From: Zopfochytrium polystomum
Taxonomy: Eukaryota; Chytridiomycota; Chytridiomycetes; Chytridiales; Chytridiaceae
NCBI GenBank assembly: GCA_025765615.1
Contig: JAIVFJ010000153.1
Location: 97,511 to 161,510, forward strand
DNA length: 64,000 bases
Direction: 5' to 3'
The position numbers and the translations under genes are program-made. Within the stretch, counting starts at the first letter, position 1; each line of letters starts with the position of its first letter. Positions 10,180-23,555 of this stretch are shown here, piece by piece. A model generated the notes under the pieces. It made no database searches and had not been told where the DNA came from. It saw only the letters and a list, made by a program, of their open reading frames with translations.

Positions 10180-13100
10180 AGTGCACGCACCTCACGTCCT
10201 TCCACGACATGCTCGTAATCAGCGACGCCACGTGCTGCAGCTTCTTTGGAAAGATGGCGAGCTTCTTGGTCACCGCGTGCGAGACGACGCGGTCGTACAC
10301 GATCAGGACAAACGTTGGGACCAGTCTGCATCAACGAGCAAAAAGAGAGTGGGGGTCGGCGAAAAGAGTGGTACTTTTTGTTAAGAAATCGACAGAGAAA
10401 GAACCGACGGAACAACCCAACGCAACTCAACTGTTGAATGATCTGGAGCGGGTGGAGGCTCTCCAGGTACATCAGCGCGCGTTCCACCTCCTTTTCGTGG
10501 TCGAACAGCGGCTTTTGCCGACACGCCGGGATCCGCCGCGCAATCTGAGTGTTGCGTGTTTAGAGAACATATAAAAAAAAAAAGGTTGAGTGTCAAAAAG
10601 GGCCAGATCGGCGCCCCCAGAAACCGAACACTCTGCAAGATGGGCGTTGCAGCACAGCACCTTCCATGTTTCCAGCCAGAGGTTGGACGGCTCAAGCATG
10701 CGCGCGCTCAGTCGGCCGCCGAGCTCCGCTGTCGGGTCTTCGATCCAGTCTCGCGGAGAGTGCCACCGAACGAAATCCTCGATCGTCGCGTGCGGGTTCG
10801 CGGCCTTGAACGACTCCATGTCTGGGTACGAGAAAGTGTTGACAGTGCGGTTGCGAGAGTAAGCAAGCATTCGGTGACAGCGAATTTGGACAAAAATAAC
10901 CAATCAAAGGGAACGAAAAACCAACTGACCTGACTTGAGGTGAGCGCTCTGCATCCTAGCCCTGATCTTTGCCGCCTCCTCCGACGTCCCCAAACGTTCA
11001 AACACCAGCTCCTGCTCCCGTATCATATCCTCCGTCATGTATCCCGGGATCTGGACCTCGGGCACCACCGCCTCGGCTCCCGTCCGCAGGATCTTGATTC
11101 CGGCCCCGCGAATGCCGCCCTCGCTCGCGTCCTCGCCCTTGACTTCCAGCGCCGCCCACTGCTGGTCCTCCGCGATCGCGGCGGCGGTCGTGCTCCCGCT
11201 GCGCGCAATCACGCGCTCGATGCCCTCCAGCAGGACCGACTCACCGACGCGCGGCGGCGAGCTGCCGTTCGCCGACGCCGACGACGTCTTGGTCGACGGC
11301 ATCGACCCGATCAGCGAGTCGAAGGAGGACGGCGCCGTTTCGCTGCTCGGCTTTTGCGCCTGCCGCCGGAGCGCGCTGCCAAGGTGGATCGGGTCGTCGT
11401 CGTGCGGCGCAAAGTTGTCGCGGCGCCGTGGCGCCGCGATCTCCGCTGGAAATATCGGCCGCGCCGCGGAAGCTGCCGTCCCCAGCCCCTGCGGACCGGC
11501 CGGCGCCTTGGGAGGGGGCTCGACCTCCAGAAACGGTTCCCCACCGACACCCTCCATCGTCTCAAAAAAGAGGTCGCTCCCTTCAGTCCGGCTGTCCGAT
11601 CGGTGAGGGCCCTCGCCCGGGCGAGTCGGAGATCGAGCGCGCTCATCGTCCTCGAAGCCATTGGGGTTTTCTGAGCGAGACTCTTCATCGTCCATTATGA
11701 AACTCCCTCCTCCGTAAATGGGCGACCCATGGTGATGCTGCTGCTGCTGCTTTGAAGTGCTCGGAATAATAATTGAGTGCCGCGCAGACGACGAAAAGTC
11801 TTCCCATGACCGATCGGAGCTCCAACTTGTTCCCAAGGCCGACAAGGTCGGCTGCTGGGATTGTGGGTTAGGCTTCTTAACTTGGATTGCGGTCGAGCCG
11901 GTCGCTTGTGGTGTTTGTGGCGGCTTGAACGCCGATGCTTCAATGTTTGAACTTGCACCTGACTTTGATGATGTGGCATCGGTGGAGATAATTGAGGAAT
12001 CTTCGCCCATGAATCGATCAAAGAACCGAACAAAAGTGCTGGGCGGCGCGTCTGACTTTGTCACAGGCGGCGCCAAATCATTTGCTACGCCCGCAACAAC
12101 ATCAGTTGCAATGTCGGTCAAAGTGGCGAAAAACCGAGTGGAAAGGGAAACGAGGCTTCGCTGATTTTTTAGCTTGTTGGCGGCGGCATCTCTTCTCCTC
12201 TCTGGGGGTTGGAGCATGGACGGGGCGGCGTTGCCATTTAGTTGACTTTTGGGAAGGTTAGATTGTCTGCTAATGTCAGAAAGCGCAAGTGACGAAGGCT
12301 CTCGCGCTTTCCGCGGGGACCCATTCCCCCTAGCCAGTTTCGTTAATGTGCAGCAGTTCAGCATGCACAGTTTCTGATGAAGTAGAGACCACCGCAAATC
12401 AATGCCAATTTCGCTCTTGCCGTCTTTGCCGCAGCTCTTACAGTTGACATCGACGTCAGGAATCAGTGCGCCAGTTTCCCCCAAGAGTCGGAACTCGCGG
12501 ACAAGCTCCAACCAAATTCCTTTTGTTAGCGCTGGTAACGGTGCCGTGTATCGGAATCGAGACGTGGGTGTAAGCGAGTCCATGAGTCTATGCGCCAACC
12601 GCCAGAGAAAAGAGTTTGGAGGGACCGCCACTGCGTCGCGAAGTCGGGATATGATGTGGTCCACAGTTGGCACAGCGTCCTCCAAAGTCCCGAGCATCGT
12701 TATCGGAGAAACACTGAATCCTTGCGGGTCATTCTGTCCAGGTCTGAAGTTGGTCGAACCGGCCAAAAGGGCTTCGACCGTTCGGCTTACGTCCACTCTA
12801 TCAACGAATTGTATTGAATTCTGAGGCAAATCATTCGCGGCTGCCCGGGCGTCACCCAGCGAATCTCGCCGTGCGCCAAGCGCGCTCATCACTGCTGTAC
12901 GAAACACAGTTTGAGATGTGGATCCATTGCGAATGGTGCCTTCTTTCGTGGCTCGATCGGAAAGGTCCTCATCATCCTCTTCGTCGTCCGGCGGTCTTGT
13001 CGAGGCGTTAATCTGCTCGGCGCTCTCCAGCTCCGTCTGAACTAGATTGATGATATCTTCCAATATGGAGCACAGAATAGACGATCTTCTGGAACCACGA

Positions 13101-14738
13101 TCCGCTGAAAGCAGCTTTTCAGACCAATCTACCACCAGCCGCCAACATGGCGCGCGCGTGGGGTCCATCTCTGTGCTCACTGCGTCGTCAACCAGCTTCC
13201 TCTGGTCTTGTTTTTTAAATTCGCACTCCAGCGTGAACGATCTTATTGGGAGCGCCGAAACTCCAAAAGGGAGGGCTGGGGTTGGCAGCGGAGTGTCGAC
13301 ACTGGCCGACATCCAGTCCATCAACAACTTGTCTTGATTGTCGTGATTCGGAATGACATAGGTGAACAGCGATGAAACGAGAACCGATGCGAAGCTCAAT
13401 TCTGGTGAATCAGCGCCGTCCAGAGCTGAGCATCAAAAATGTACGGGGTTGTCACTTTATCCGATTCGGAAAAAAGTAACAGCTGCTTACCAAGGCGTCC
13501 TCGAAAGAATTCTACGAGACCCTTCAAATGAGACTGCTCGGGCGGAACAAAAGGTACGTGGATCATCCTTGTCCGGAATTCCACGTCTGACTGATCGAGG
13601 CCGAAAAAGCTGACAAGCTGATGGATGCGCCTTTGCCTTCTTCGTCGCTCATCGCCTGATTCATCGTCAAGGGCGTCCAATTCGATGTCCTGTGCCATAA
13701 CATCAACCGGGTTGCTCGTAAAGGCGACACCGAAAGGTCGATGTCCGGAGAAGAGTTGGTAGCCGCAATAAAGGGACTTCCAAGTTGGGCCGATGGGAAT
13801 AAATACAGGGACGGAGCAGGAGGTATTGTGAAAGGCGATTGCGAATGATGACAGCAACAGTTTAGAGGTGCTGGCGTCGACACGCGCTTGAAACTGCGAG
13901 CTCGACGACTGACGCTCCAAAAGGGATTTACGCGTAAAAGGAGATCTGGATGCCCCTGACTCCCCATCAAAGATGTCGGGAATAGAAAAGGGCGTCACCA
14001 GCAGAAGGTGTGAGTGACCGCTCCAGCGGTGGAGAGGGTGTGGTGCATTTGTTTGAGACCGATCCAACCCAACCGAGTGAAGCGGAATGAATTCGCTTTG
14101 TTCATTGAAAGCAAACGCTGGCGGGAAGTCTTCGTCGGTATCGTCATCCATCTGCAGCTTTTCCCCGGTGGCGTTTGCGTCCGAAAGCAAGGTTGGACAC
14201 GCATACTGATATGAAAGCACATAAGATTGGTCGCCGTAAACAACAACCTCTTTTTTGGATATACAACGCGGTGGCGGAGCGTCGGTTTGGGTCGGGATGA
14301 GGATGGATGGGTCCAACACGCCAAGCCGGCCGTCGTCGATTTTCCAGCTGATGATTCGGGATTCGATCGAAGAAATGAATCGTTCCCACGATGATGCGGC
14401 CTACGATGAAGCGTGTTAAGCCTTGAACGATCCAAATCTAGAAAAAGCCAAACTGGCCAACTGACCGTGAAATCCACGATTTCGAACAGCTCCTCTTCTT
14501 CGTCCTCCTGGCCTTCACCATCCACCCCGGCCGTCTCCTTGGCAGCAACCTCTCCGTCCGCGTCCTTTTGTTGGAGGTCAAGTACTCTTCTCTCCTTCTC
14601 AGAATCATTGGATTCGTCTCGGGTGGGAAAATGTGGCTGGCGTGCTTGATATGAAGCATCGTTGCCCTCCGCGCTCACGTCCGCCAACAAGGGGGATTCG
14701 ACATCCGCGCGATCGCCAAAATGAGATGCCGTCGACAT
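9606..14738 (-). CDS. RAB3GAP1: Rab3 GTPase-activating protein catalytic subunit
   Basis: Eight exons are supported: 14738-14466, 14400-13491, 13425-10930, 10821-10661, 10544-10432, 10325-10191, 10059-9866 and 9772-9606, giving about 1,482 residues with phase kept at every GT-AG junction. Diagnostic blocks in order are FEIVDFT joined to SSWERFISSIE, LRWSLLHQKLCMLNCC, MTEDMIREQELVFERLGTS with ARMQSAHLKS, SFKAANPHATIEDFVRWHSP followed by RDWIED and LSARM, then EFVLTTTVQRTAHASRALPQ near the C-terminus. In animals this subunit with RAB3GAP2 stimulates Rab3 GTP hydrolysis, activates Rab18 and acts in membrane traffic and autophagy; the conserved Arg-rich FVRW-SPRD block contains the region needed for GAP activity. 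The protein is longer than the human one (about 980 residues) because of long polar, probably disordered inserts in exon 3. Start chosen at MSTASHFGD, the first Met after the upstream low-complexity frame. Confidence 0.92.
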
Positions 14739-15631
14739 CGCCGCCGTTGCAGGGAAGCCGCGGCGATGAGTGATCAGGGAGGCGAATCGGCTTCTCTCGC
14801 TTTCGAGCGTTTTGGTTTTTGCGTTCGTCGGTGCTCGTTTTCGCAAAGAGGTCCGATCGAGCTCGAGGCTTCAGTGCTGTGCAGCGGCGGTATCCGTTTT
14901 TTGCAGTCGTTCCACGGTTGCCGGTGTCAGCAGCAGCAGTAATAGTGGGGGGCGGGAGCGAGCTGAGGCCGGAAACAGGGTTGGTAGGAGAGGATCTTTG
15001 AGGGGACAGGCAGGTGGACTGGGGGCAATAAACAGATGGCGCTCCCTCTCCTCTTCTCTCTCTCGCTCTCCTCTCCCTCTCTCTCCCTCCCTCAGCGGCA
15101 GCCGAGATGGGGGCAAGGAGGCCTAAAAAGGGCAGTTGTTGTAGCTGAGGGAGCCGGAGGGAAGGAGTGAGTGAGTGAGTGAGTGAGTGAGTGAGTGTGT
15201 GTGTGTGTGTGTGTGTGCGCGCTGCTGCAGCGGGCTGTGCGTCCGTTCCGTGCTAGCTGCTGGGGCCACTTCAACAACCCGCCGCCCTTCTCCGTTGGTG
15301 TGTTTGATTGGTTGGGTTGAATTGAATTATTTGAATTGAATTGAGTCGACTGTGAGCATGTGTGTGTGTTGGTTCCAGCGGCCCAGTCTTTCGTCGCTTA
15401 CTTGTCTGTCTGTCTGTCGGTCGGTCTCTCCCTCTCTCCCACACACTCTCTCTCTGTTGCCATTAGTCGAGGAGGCTTCGTTGTTGTTGAGTTGTGAGAC
15501 GTGCACGTGTGGGAACGCAAGAGATAAAGAGACAGTCGCACGGTGCCTTGGTGTGTGCGGTGGCCCCGGCCAGAAGAAGAGTTCTCTCTCTGGTCGAGTC
15601 GATCGACGACGCGCCATGTGCAGGACCCAAA
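14739..15631. promoter_or_regulatory. Divergent intergenic region (likely shared promoter)
   Basis: The 893 bp separate the start codons of RAB3GAP1 (minus) and the TSNAXIP1-like gene (plus). They contain CT-rich tracts (15045-15095), a GAGT tandem run (about 15165-15195) followed by a TG run to about 15217, and AATTGAATT repeats near 15320. No clear TATA box is seen on either side. A shared bidirectional promoter is inferred from the spacing alone. Confidence 0.45.
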
Positions 15632-18600
15632 ATGACGGACGCCATGGAGGCCAAGATCCCGACTTCCAACCAAATGGCCTCCTCCCGACCCGACCCGGAC
15701 CCTTCATTCGCCCACACATCCCCGCAATCATCCCCCCCGAGCCACTTCCAACCGCGCCGCTTGGAACGAATGGATTGCTATCATTTACAGCCGCGATCGG
15801 CGCTGCCGATCTCGTCGTTCGAACGTCCGAAATCGCATGCGCCAAAACGCGCCCGCACGCTCGCTGCCTCCTGCGCCTTCGAAACTAATCAAACTTACGC
15901 CCCCCCCGCCATCGCCCATCCCAAGCGGATCAATCTCATCCTGCGTGGCGGCTTGGTTAGGATAATTTACTGCCCCACCCGGCCGCGTGCCCACGATCGT
16001 GGCTTCGCGACTGCTTGTGGTGGTGCACTTGCGAGTCCTTTGCTTTTCTTTTTTCTTTGTTTGGATGGATGGATGGATGGATGGAGGAGACAAACCTTCC
16101 TCATTTCCATTAAGCGCATAAACACATTCAGTGTTCTGTTTATCGTTTTTCAAACGTTGGCGTGCTTGCTCGCTTGCTCGCTTGCTCGCTTGCGCCCTTT
16201 TTCGGCCCGATGAACTCGAGGTTCGCCTCGTCCGAGAGGAGCTTGTCGCTGGCGCTGCCTCCTGCAACGACGGCCTTGAGCGGCCCCCGGCGCGATCAGC
16301 TGCAAAGCAAGACGGCCCCGCGCTCGCCAGGTACTTGATACTTGAAACGCCGAGCAGCAAACACTGGGCATCTGCTGCTTCCCCCTCCCTGTACAAATTG
16401 AAACACACCCCGGGACGGCGTATGGCTCGCTGTATCCTCTGCGCTCACTCTTGCTTTTCCCCTTGCACACACACACACACACACACTCATACACACATTC
16501 TTCCCCTGTGGCTTTTATGCAGCCCTCGCCCTCGAAGTCCGCCTCAAAGAGGTCTTCGAACAGCACCCAAAGTCGCCCAGCCGCGATCGCGCCAAGGCCG
16601 TCTTTCAGGTCCTCGACGACGCCATCCCGCTCGCCGGCGCCCTCTCGTCCGTCCTCAGAACCATCCGCACAGAGCTGTACGCCGCCGTCTACTCCCGAAA
16701 CGTCACGTCCTCCGATGCCGACCCTTTCGTCGAGCGCATACCTTTCTTTGCCACTGTCGGGAAGATCGGGGAGGTTCAGTTGAGTGTTGGTTCGAAAGTA
16801 GCGGGGGAGGGTGCCGAGGATGGGGGCAAGATTTGCATGCGAAAAACTACTGTAATAACCACCTCGGGCTTCACCAGAACCGAGCAGGCGTCAAAGATTA
16901 GCGAGGCGCTGTCCGAAATGCAGCAGAAAATCAAGTTTCGCGATCACGACCTCCAAATGCTTTACAAGAAGAACATGGCGTTAAAGTATGGGGACACGCG
17001 AAGCACAGGTGGCAAAACTTCTTTGAACTGATCACCCATCCCCTCGCCCCTTTTATTTCCACGTTTAATTATTATAGACAAGAAATAAGCGAGAAGGAGG
17101 CAGAAGTTCGGCAGCTCGAAGATAAAATCCGAGGACTCGTTGACCAGAGCCACAAGCAGGAGCTGGAGAAAGGAGAGCTAAGAATATACCATGCTACCAC
17201 TCAGGAAACTCTGAAGCGGGAAATCGAGCGCTTGCAGGTGCCCGCACCACTGACTTGCTTCATGACCCTCCCTGCACCGTGACTGACAATTTTGTGTGCC
17301 AACCCCCCCTGCAAAAAAGACGTCGTTGGCGCAATCAAACCACATTATCGAGAAACTCACCATGTTCAAGACCGCGTACAACGACGGGGCTGCTGGTAAA
17401 GTTCTTTCAATTTTTTTTTTCTCGTTGGCGCAACTGCCTTTTCCAAGCATTCACCAAAATAATTCTTGTTCAGATCCCATCACCGAAGAAGAGCGTGAAA
17501 AGAGCAAGTTGGAGCTGAACCTGGACTCACTGGTTGCGTATTAAGTGGGGGCTTCCCCGCATTTCGAGCTATCCGGAAATTCTAAAAAAAAAAAATTCCG
17601 TGGGGTATTCCTCCAGGGATTGGTAGAGTACGACATGTACCAAGCGGAGCGGTTGGACGAGCAGTTTTCAGAACTCATGAACTACCAGCTCGACGACTTT
17701 GACCTCTCGCTGACCCAGCTGAAGAAGAAGAAGGAGATTCTGTCCGGCGTCCTGATGAGCGACACCGAGCGGGAAAAGTCGTACAAGCTGGAGGTAGGGA
17801 AGGGCCTGTTGGGGTGGAGGGGGACGAGGTTGGAGGAATGGGGTGGAGAGGAGGAGGGCAAGATATTCCCGCCACCGTGTCTTACCCTCCCGACGTCCTC
17901 CTTTCACCAGCTTCACGAGATTGTCGCAGGGTTCCGCAAGCGGATGAACGATCTACTGGACGAGCAGAAACTGGTCCAACGTCACGCCGTGGGTCTCAAG
18001 CAGGTCCAAACCGATTACACGAGCGAGAAGAAGACGATCCTGAGAACAGCCGACGGTGCGTTGAGGAAATATTCAGCAGTGGTACGTCGCTCACCCACGA
18101 CACGCCTTGTCTCGCCGGTGTAACCACCCTCTTTGAAAAAAAAAAAAAAAACCAGCTCCACTTTTCCAACGACGACGGGAAATCGTTTGTTCCATTCCAA
18201 ACCACATACTGCGGCAAATGTGGCGACAGGGTGAGCGGGAAACGCGGGCCTAAACTTTTCTACACCCACCCCAACCGAAAAAATCGTCACACCGCAAAAC
18301 AAAACATAACTCCCTTTTGGCCCCTTCCCCCCGTTCTGCGGGCTCAAGACCGTCGTGTGCCCCCACCGACAGCTCGTAGCCGACACGATCGCGCTTCCGG
18401 CGGGCACGACGCACGTCAAGCTGACCAAGCCAAACTTGAAGCTGCGCTCCGAGTACTTTAAGCGCGGAGAAAAGCGCGTGATGGAAGTCGACGTGACCGA
18501 GGTGGAGATGGACAAGGCTACTATTGAGGTAATTAACCCTGAATTTTATTTTATTTTATTTTATTTTTTTATTTTTTTTTTTGGCTCTGTCGGAACTTCC

Positions 18601-20247
18601 TGCGAAAACCGTCCTACCACGAACAATTGAACAAAATTTGCCCACACACACACACGCAAATGTTGACCAACAAAGGCGACACCGGCGATGCGGATTGTGT
18701 GGACCGACTTTTTCATGACGCGGAAAGGATTCAAGCCCGCGGTGGCGAGGGTGTACCAGCTCGACCGCTTGCTCCCGCTGATCCAGGAGATCTACGACAG
18801 CCGCTGGGCGTACGAGGAGGACAAGCAGGACTTGTCGTTCATCATCGACGACGAGGACGTCACGTACAGCCGGTTTGTGGTATTTACGGCGTTACCCTTG
18901 CCCCTGAATTTCCCTCTCTCCCAACCTGTTTCGCCCTACCAAAGTGTCCTTAAAAATTCGGCCCTCAAGTCGATGTCTTACCTCCCAACCCCACTCTTTC
19001 CCTTTCTCTCCACCGTCCAACTGCCGAAAAGGACTTTTTCTATGACTTTATGAACCAGCGGTATCAGATACCAGAGGTCGCCCTCAAAGCTGCACACGAC
19101 GTGCTCACGGCGTTATCACAGAATGAGTCGACCAGCGGAGTATGCCAACAACCTTGTGCAGAAGAACTGAACCTAATAGTTTCAACAACAGGATGTTGCC
19201 GTTTTCATTAGGCACCTCGCCGGCCTCGAGGACGTCATGTGGAAGTATATTTACCTCGCGAGGCGGCTCTTCAACAAGTACGACAACTATAATCTGCAAA
19301 AGTACCGGCAGATCGTCACAGTCATGTACCCGAGCCGACCGGTCAGTACCATCCCACTACCCTCCCCCAACTGGAATCTAAAATGTTCTTCCTCAAAAAT
19401 AAAAAACAATCAAGCGAGAAATGTACGACCAAATGGAGCTGGAGCTCGTCGCGTTCAGCAAGAACAGGTTCTCCCGCGAAGTCGTCGAGGAGCACCTCAT
19501 CCACATGCTCCTCAACGAAATCGAACCAAACCAAAAATTCGTTAGTACCGCGACCCGACATTTCTCCGCCTCGAAAGTTTGGCTCCTGGGGATAATCCGT
19601 GTACCACCAGCTTACAACCACCACCTCCTCCCCTATCTCACCTCCACGCCCATTTCCAGTTCTATTTCGGATTCAAGCGCCTCGACTACCGCGACGTCGG
19701 CACGCTCCCGTTCGAAGACTTTGACGAGGCGCTCTCGCAGCTGCTGCCGTCCGCACCGACCAAGCTCAAGCGCATGCGGTATCGCTTGGCCGAGCTCGAT
19801 ACCAAGAAGGACGAGGTGCCGATATCCAGGCTTGCCCAGGTGAGGGGGATGAGCGGGGGGTGTGGGGTTGCCACGCCGCGGGACGGTGCCCCTCTCTGCG
19901 CAACTGACTCGTCTTATCACTTCCCAACCTCCTCCGCAAACCGTTGCCTCCTCCCCCCTCCACTGACAAACCCGCGATGCGTGTTTGCGGCCGGCCCGGC
20001 CCCGTCCCCCCAGATCGCCTCCTTCATCAACCTCTACGGCTGCAGCAAGAACGCGTGGGTCCCGCAGGCGCTCATGTCGCCGGACTTTGCCGGCATGGTC
20101 GAGGGCGCGCGAGAGGGCAACGCCATGGCCGCCATCGACCAGGACGAGGTAGACCGCCTCCTCAGCGAGGGCGCGCAGGCCGTCGTGCCGGATCCGAAGG
20201 CCGTCGAGGAGGAGGAGATGCTGATGTTGCAGAGGGTTGCGATGTGA
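15632..20247 (+). CDS. Coiled-coil protein, TSNAXIP1 N-terminus-like (putative ciliary)
   Basis: From 16523 the model is firm: exons 16523-16985, 17078-17237, 17320-17395, 17474-17532, 17617-17793, 17911-18081, 18156-18230, 18349-18528, 18676-18879, 19032-19139, 19192-19341, 19415-19540, 19660-19839 and 20014-20247, all in phase, about 786 residues. The Met at 15632 and its Pro/Ser-rich exon are probable, but its donor and any exon before 16523 are unresolved. The N-terminal segment LALEVRLKEVFEQHPKS...AKAVFQVLDDAIPLAG resembles the TSNAXIP1 N-terminal domain (PF15739), after which come long coiled coils, a zinc-type pair CGKCGD / CPH (exons 18156 and 18349), and a helical C-terminal half with RRLFNKYDNYN and FEDFDEALSQLLP. 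TSNAXIP1-family proteins are linked to cilia and sperm in animals, so a flagellar role is an inference. The identity is tentative. Confidence 0.75.
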
Positions 20248-20635
20248 GCCTGAGGTGGGGTGGGTGGGGTGGGTGGGCTGCCGTAGTTGTTTTCTTGGTA
20301 CTTCTTTTCCCACCCTCTGAAAAAAATGAACGTTGAGCTACCAAGCGTTTTTAACCTTCGCCAAGTCTGCTCTGCAAAGCCTGGGCGAGGAAGTTGGGGG
20401 ATTGGGCCTCACTTCATGACACTTTGCGATTGTCGGTCGCAGTCGAGGACGGAAGTACTTGATCACGGTGCGAAAAGGCACGCTTGTGCCGATGAGGCGA
20501 GGTGCGTCGTCTAGCACTCGATAGTGTAGTTGCTATTGGTGTATATGATTCAGACGAGTGGAAAGCATTTGCTGGCTGCCGAGGGAAGAAAACTTCAACA
20601 CACACGGGGCTGGGCGAGACGAAGACAGAAAAGTC

Positions 20636-23555
20636 ATGACCACGACGATGCCGAGACCGGCGGCACCACCACGGCGGACCTCGCGCGGCGCCTCCTCCTC
20701 TTCCCCCCTCTCCGCCCTCAAAGCCGTCGCCGTCGCCGTCGCCGTGATCGCCGCAGTCGCCCTCCTCGTCCTCGCCTCGCCGTCCCCCGCAGAGATCCCC
20801 CAGTGGGTCGTCGACAACTTCAAAAAGGCCTCGCTCGAGATCGACTTTTTGAAGGAGGACGTCTTCAGGCACAGCATCGCCCGGGACAACTGGTTTGTGT
20901 TCTTTGGTGAGTTTCGTCGTAACCACCCTCCCATCACCTATCACACTCCCGCATACCCCCAATGCTTGAGAAATCGGATCGGCCGCCCTCTGCGATACTG
21001 AAGCGCTTGGTGGCCGTGATCGAGGGCGAGGGTGTGGGATAGACTGCGTCGGAGTGGGCAGCCGGATGGTCAACGGCAATCTAAACTCGGCGCTTTTCCT
21101 CCACAGGAGCTGTATGGTGTCCTCACTGCATGCTGTAAGTGTTTTCCAAACCCGCAAGCAACCCCCCTTCGTGGGATCTCTTTCTTGACACCGATGATCG
21201 CCCCTCTTCCCCCACCGTCGCAAGCCTCACCCCAAAGTGGCTGGAGATGCAGAAACGTCGGAAGGAGGAGTTGCTGAAGCAGGGCGCTCACCTCGCCAAA
21301 GTAGAGTGTTCGGAAGCTGTTGGTAAGAAGCATTTCTTGCCAGTTCTTTGGTTGCGGGCGGCCGACGCTCTTCCGAGGCTCCCGCCTGACCACCTCTAAC
21401 TCTGCGGTACAGACCTTTGCGAAGGAGATGAAAATATCAACGGCTTCCCGACGATCAAAGTGTGAGTTTAACCTGAAGAGAGGGAAACCTTCCCGCAGCT
21501 CTCCCTCCCACTCGCTATCCTCCAAACTAAATCGGCGTGACTTCTTTTATTCTCAGCTACCACGAGGGCCTCTATGTGGAAGAGTTTCCGGGCGACGCGA
21601 TGAACCAAACTGAGATTGAAGAGTTTATCGACGGGATGCTGATCAAGCTGCAAAACAGCACTTTTATTGCGGAAATCAAGGCCGGTGGGATGAAGCCGGG
21701 CGCCGATGATCCTGAAGCTGTAAGTTCGCGGTGCCAATTATGTTTTCGCCTCTGCGAGTATGCCGTCTTTTCTTAGCGGGCAACACATTCCAGGATAAAG
21801 CTCTGGAGGACGCCCTGAAGGCGGCAAAGAAAGCCAGCAACTCGGCGGTCCGCGGACCAAAATCCACGCGATTCAACGAAAAGGGCGAGATCACCCACCT
21901 GGACGCCTCAAACTTTGCCCAGCTGACGAAGGAAGAAGAATGGTTCGTCATGTTCCACTCCCCGACGTGCAGCCACTGCATCCAGTTTGCGCCGACGTGG
22001 GAAAAGCTGGCAAAGAGTCTCGCGGGCAAGTATAACATGGCCAAGCTGAACTGCATCAAGTACGAGGAACTCTGCTCGCAGTACGACATTATGGCGTATC
22101 CCACGCTCAAGTACCTGCGGGAACCCCAGGAATCGATCGAATTCACCGGGCTTCGCACGGAGGAAAGGATCATGACATTTTTGAAGAACTTGCCGCTGTA
22201 AGTGTGCGCGGGCAGGTTGATTTGTTTCCTCACTTTAATTCTCAATTCCCCCAACAGCGGTCCGTCCTTTACAGCCGTCAGCTCGGCCGAGCTTACTGAA
22301 GTCATCAAAGACTCGGAGGTGATGCTGCTGTACTTGTACGACTACAATTCATTGGAGAAGGACGACCTGGTACCAAATCAAGTGTTTCTTTTGTTTTTTC
22401 TTGTCTCTTCTTGTTGCCTCCCGCATGGCTCACGCTGTCAAAAATCCTGAAAGACCAACCTGGCTGAGTTTGCCGCGACGGTCCCATCCCACATTCCCGT
22501 CTACGCATGCCCGGACCCGTCCGTCTTCCACCGCTTCTCCCTGACCTCCAGCAACTCTCCCGCCATCATCCTCTTCAAGGATGGCGGCGCCAACCGCAAA
22601 CCCTACAAAGCGCCGCCCACCGCCAAGCGCATCTCGCTCGATCGCGGCTCCTCCGACCTGACGCGGCTCCACGCGCTCCTCGCCGAGCACGGCAGCCCGA
22701 CGGTGCCGCGGCTCGAAGCGCACAACGCCAAGAAGCTCCTCGGCGCGCCCAACACCACGCACGTCGTCATCGGCATGGTCGACCCGACGACCGAATCCGG
22801 CCACCACGCGCTCGGCGTGCTCCGCAACGCCGCCGTAGACTGGGGCATGCGCGCCGCCGAGGCGTGGGCCGAGGCCCGCAAGGACAAGGTCGAGGACCGC
22901 AAGCGCGCCGAAGGGTTTGCGCGCTTCGTCGACGGCATGAAGTTTGTGTGGATCAACGCGGCCGAGAAGGAGGCGTACGTCGCCCGCGTCTACGGAGTGC
23001 GCAAGGAGGACTTGCCGACGTTTGTCGTTGCGCACCCGGAGAAGGACGCCTTTTATAAGGGCAACCCCGACGGGAGCATGTGGAAGTTTACCCTGCACGA
23101 GGTGACAAAGGCCGCCGAGGACGCGCTGAGCAAGCGCTTGAAGGTTTGTTTTCCTTCCTCCTTTCCCCCTTTGACTTGTTTCTGGTATTCTGAAATCGTG
23201 TACTGACTCTTTTGTCCTTCAACAAACAAACAAAAAAAAAAAAAAAAAAAGCCGACCTACACTCTTTCCTACCTCACCCGCGTCTCGCGGGGGAAAGCAA
23301 GCTTGTTCGCGCCCGTCAAGGTTCGACTCGCCCACTTTCTCTGAACCTTCACCCTTTCTTTTACTGTTCTTTTTTGTTTGCCTGACCACACTTTCCTCCT
23401 GCAAACAGGACTTTTTGCGCGCCAATTTGGTCCTCACGCTGGCGGTCGCCGCGGCGGTCGGATACGCGGCGTTCCGGTTCCTCCGCGGCCGCGCGGCCGC
23501 CGCCGGAAGCTACCTCCCCGTCAGCGCCGCGTCGGCAAACTCCAAGGCGGAGTGA
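20636..23555 (+). CDS. ER membrane protein disulfide isomerase, two thioredoxin domains
   Basis: Ten exons in phase: 20636-20906, 21107-21134, 21225-21322, 21413-21461, 21557-21719, 21794-22197, 22258-22369, 22454-23143, 23252-23320 and 23409-23555, about 676 residues. A hydrophobic N-terminal segment (about residues 27-47, Ala/Val-rich) acts as signal peptide or anchor. Thioredoxin domain 1 carries the redox site VFFGAVWCPHCML (CPHC) and the cis-Pro stretch NGFPTIKVY; domain 2 has MFHSPTCSHCIQF (CSHC) and YPTLKYL. The remainder looks like redox-inactive thioredoxin folds, and a C-terminal membrane segment (ANLVLTLAVAAAVGYAAFRF) is followed by a short polar tail. This fits type-I membrane PDIs such as TMX3 or fungal Eps1-like proteins that form and reshuffle disulfides in the ER. 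It ends 226-337 bp before PPIL3 on the same strand. Confidence 0.87.

Noticed and set aside
16131..16901. 256-codon plus-strand ORF crossing the TSNAXIP1-like gene
   Set aside because: Arg/Pro-rich, crosses a CA microsatellite and contradicts the exon frame that gives coiled-coil sequence with matching splice phases.
20414..21223. 269-codon minus-strand ORF opposite the PDI gene
   Set aside because: Shadow of PDI exons and introns; composition follows the opposite strand.
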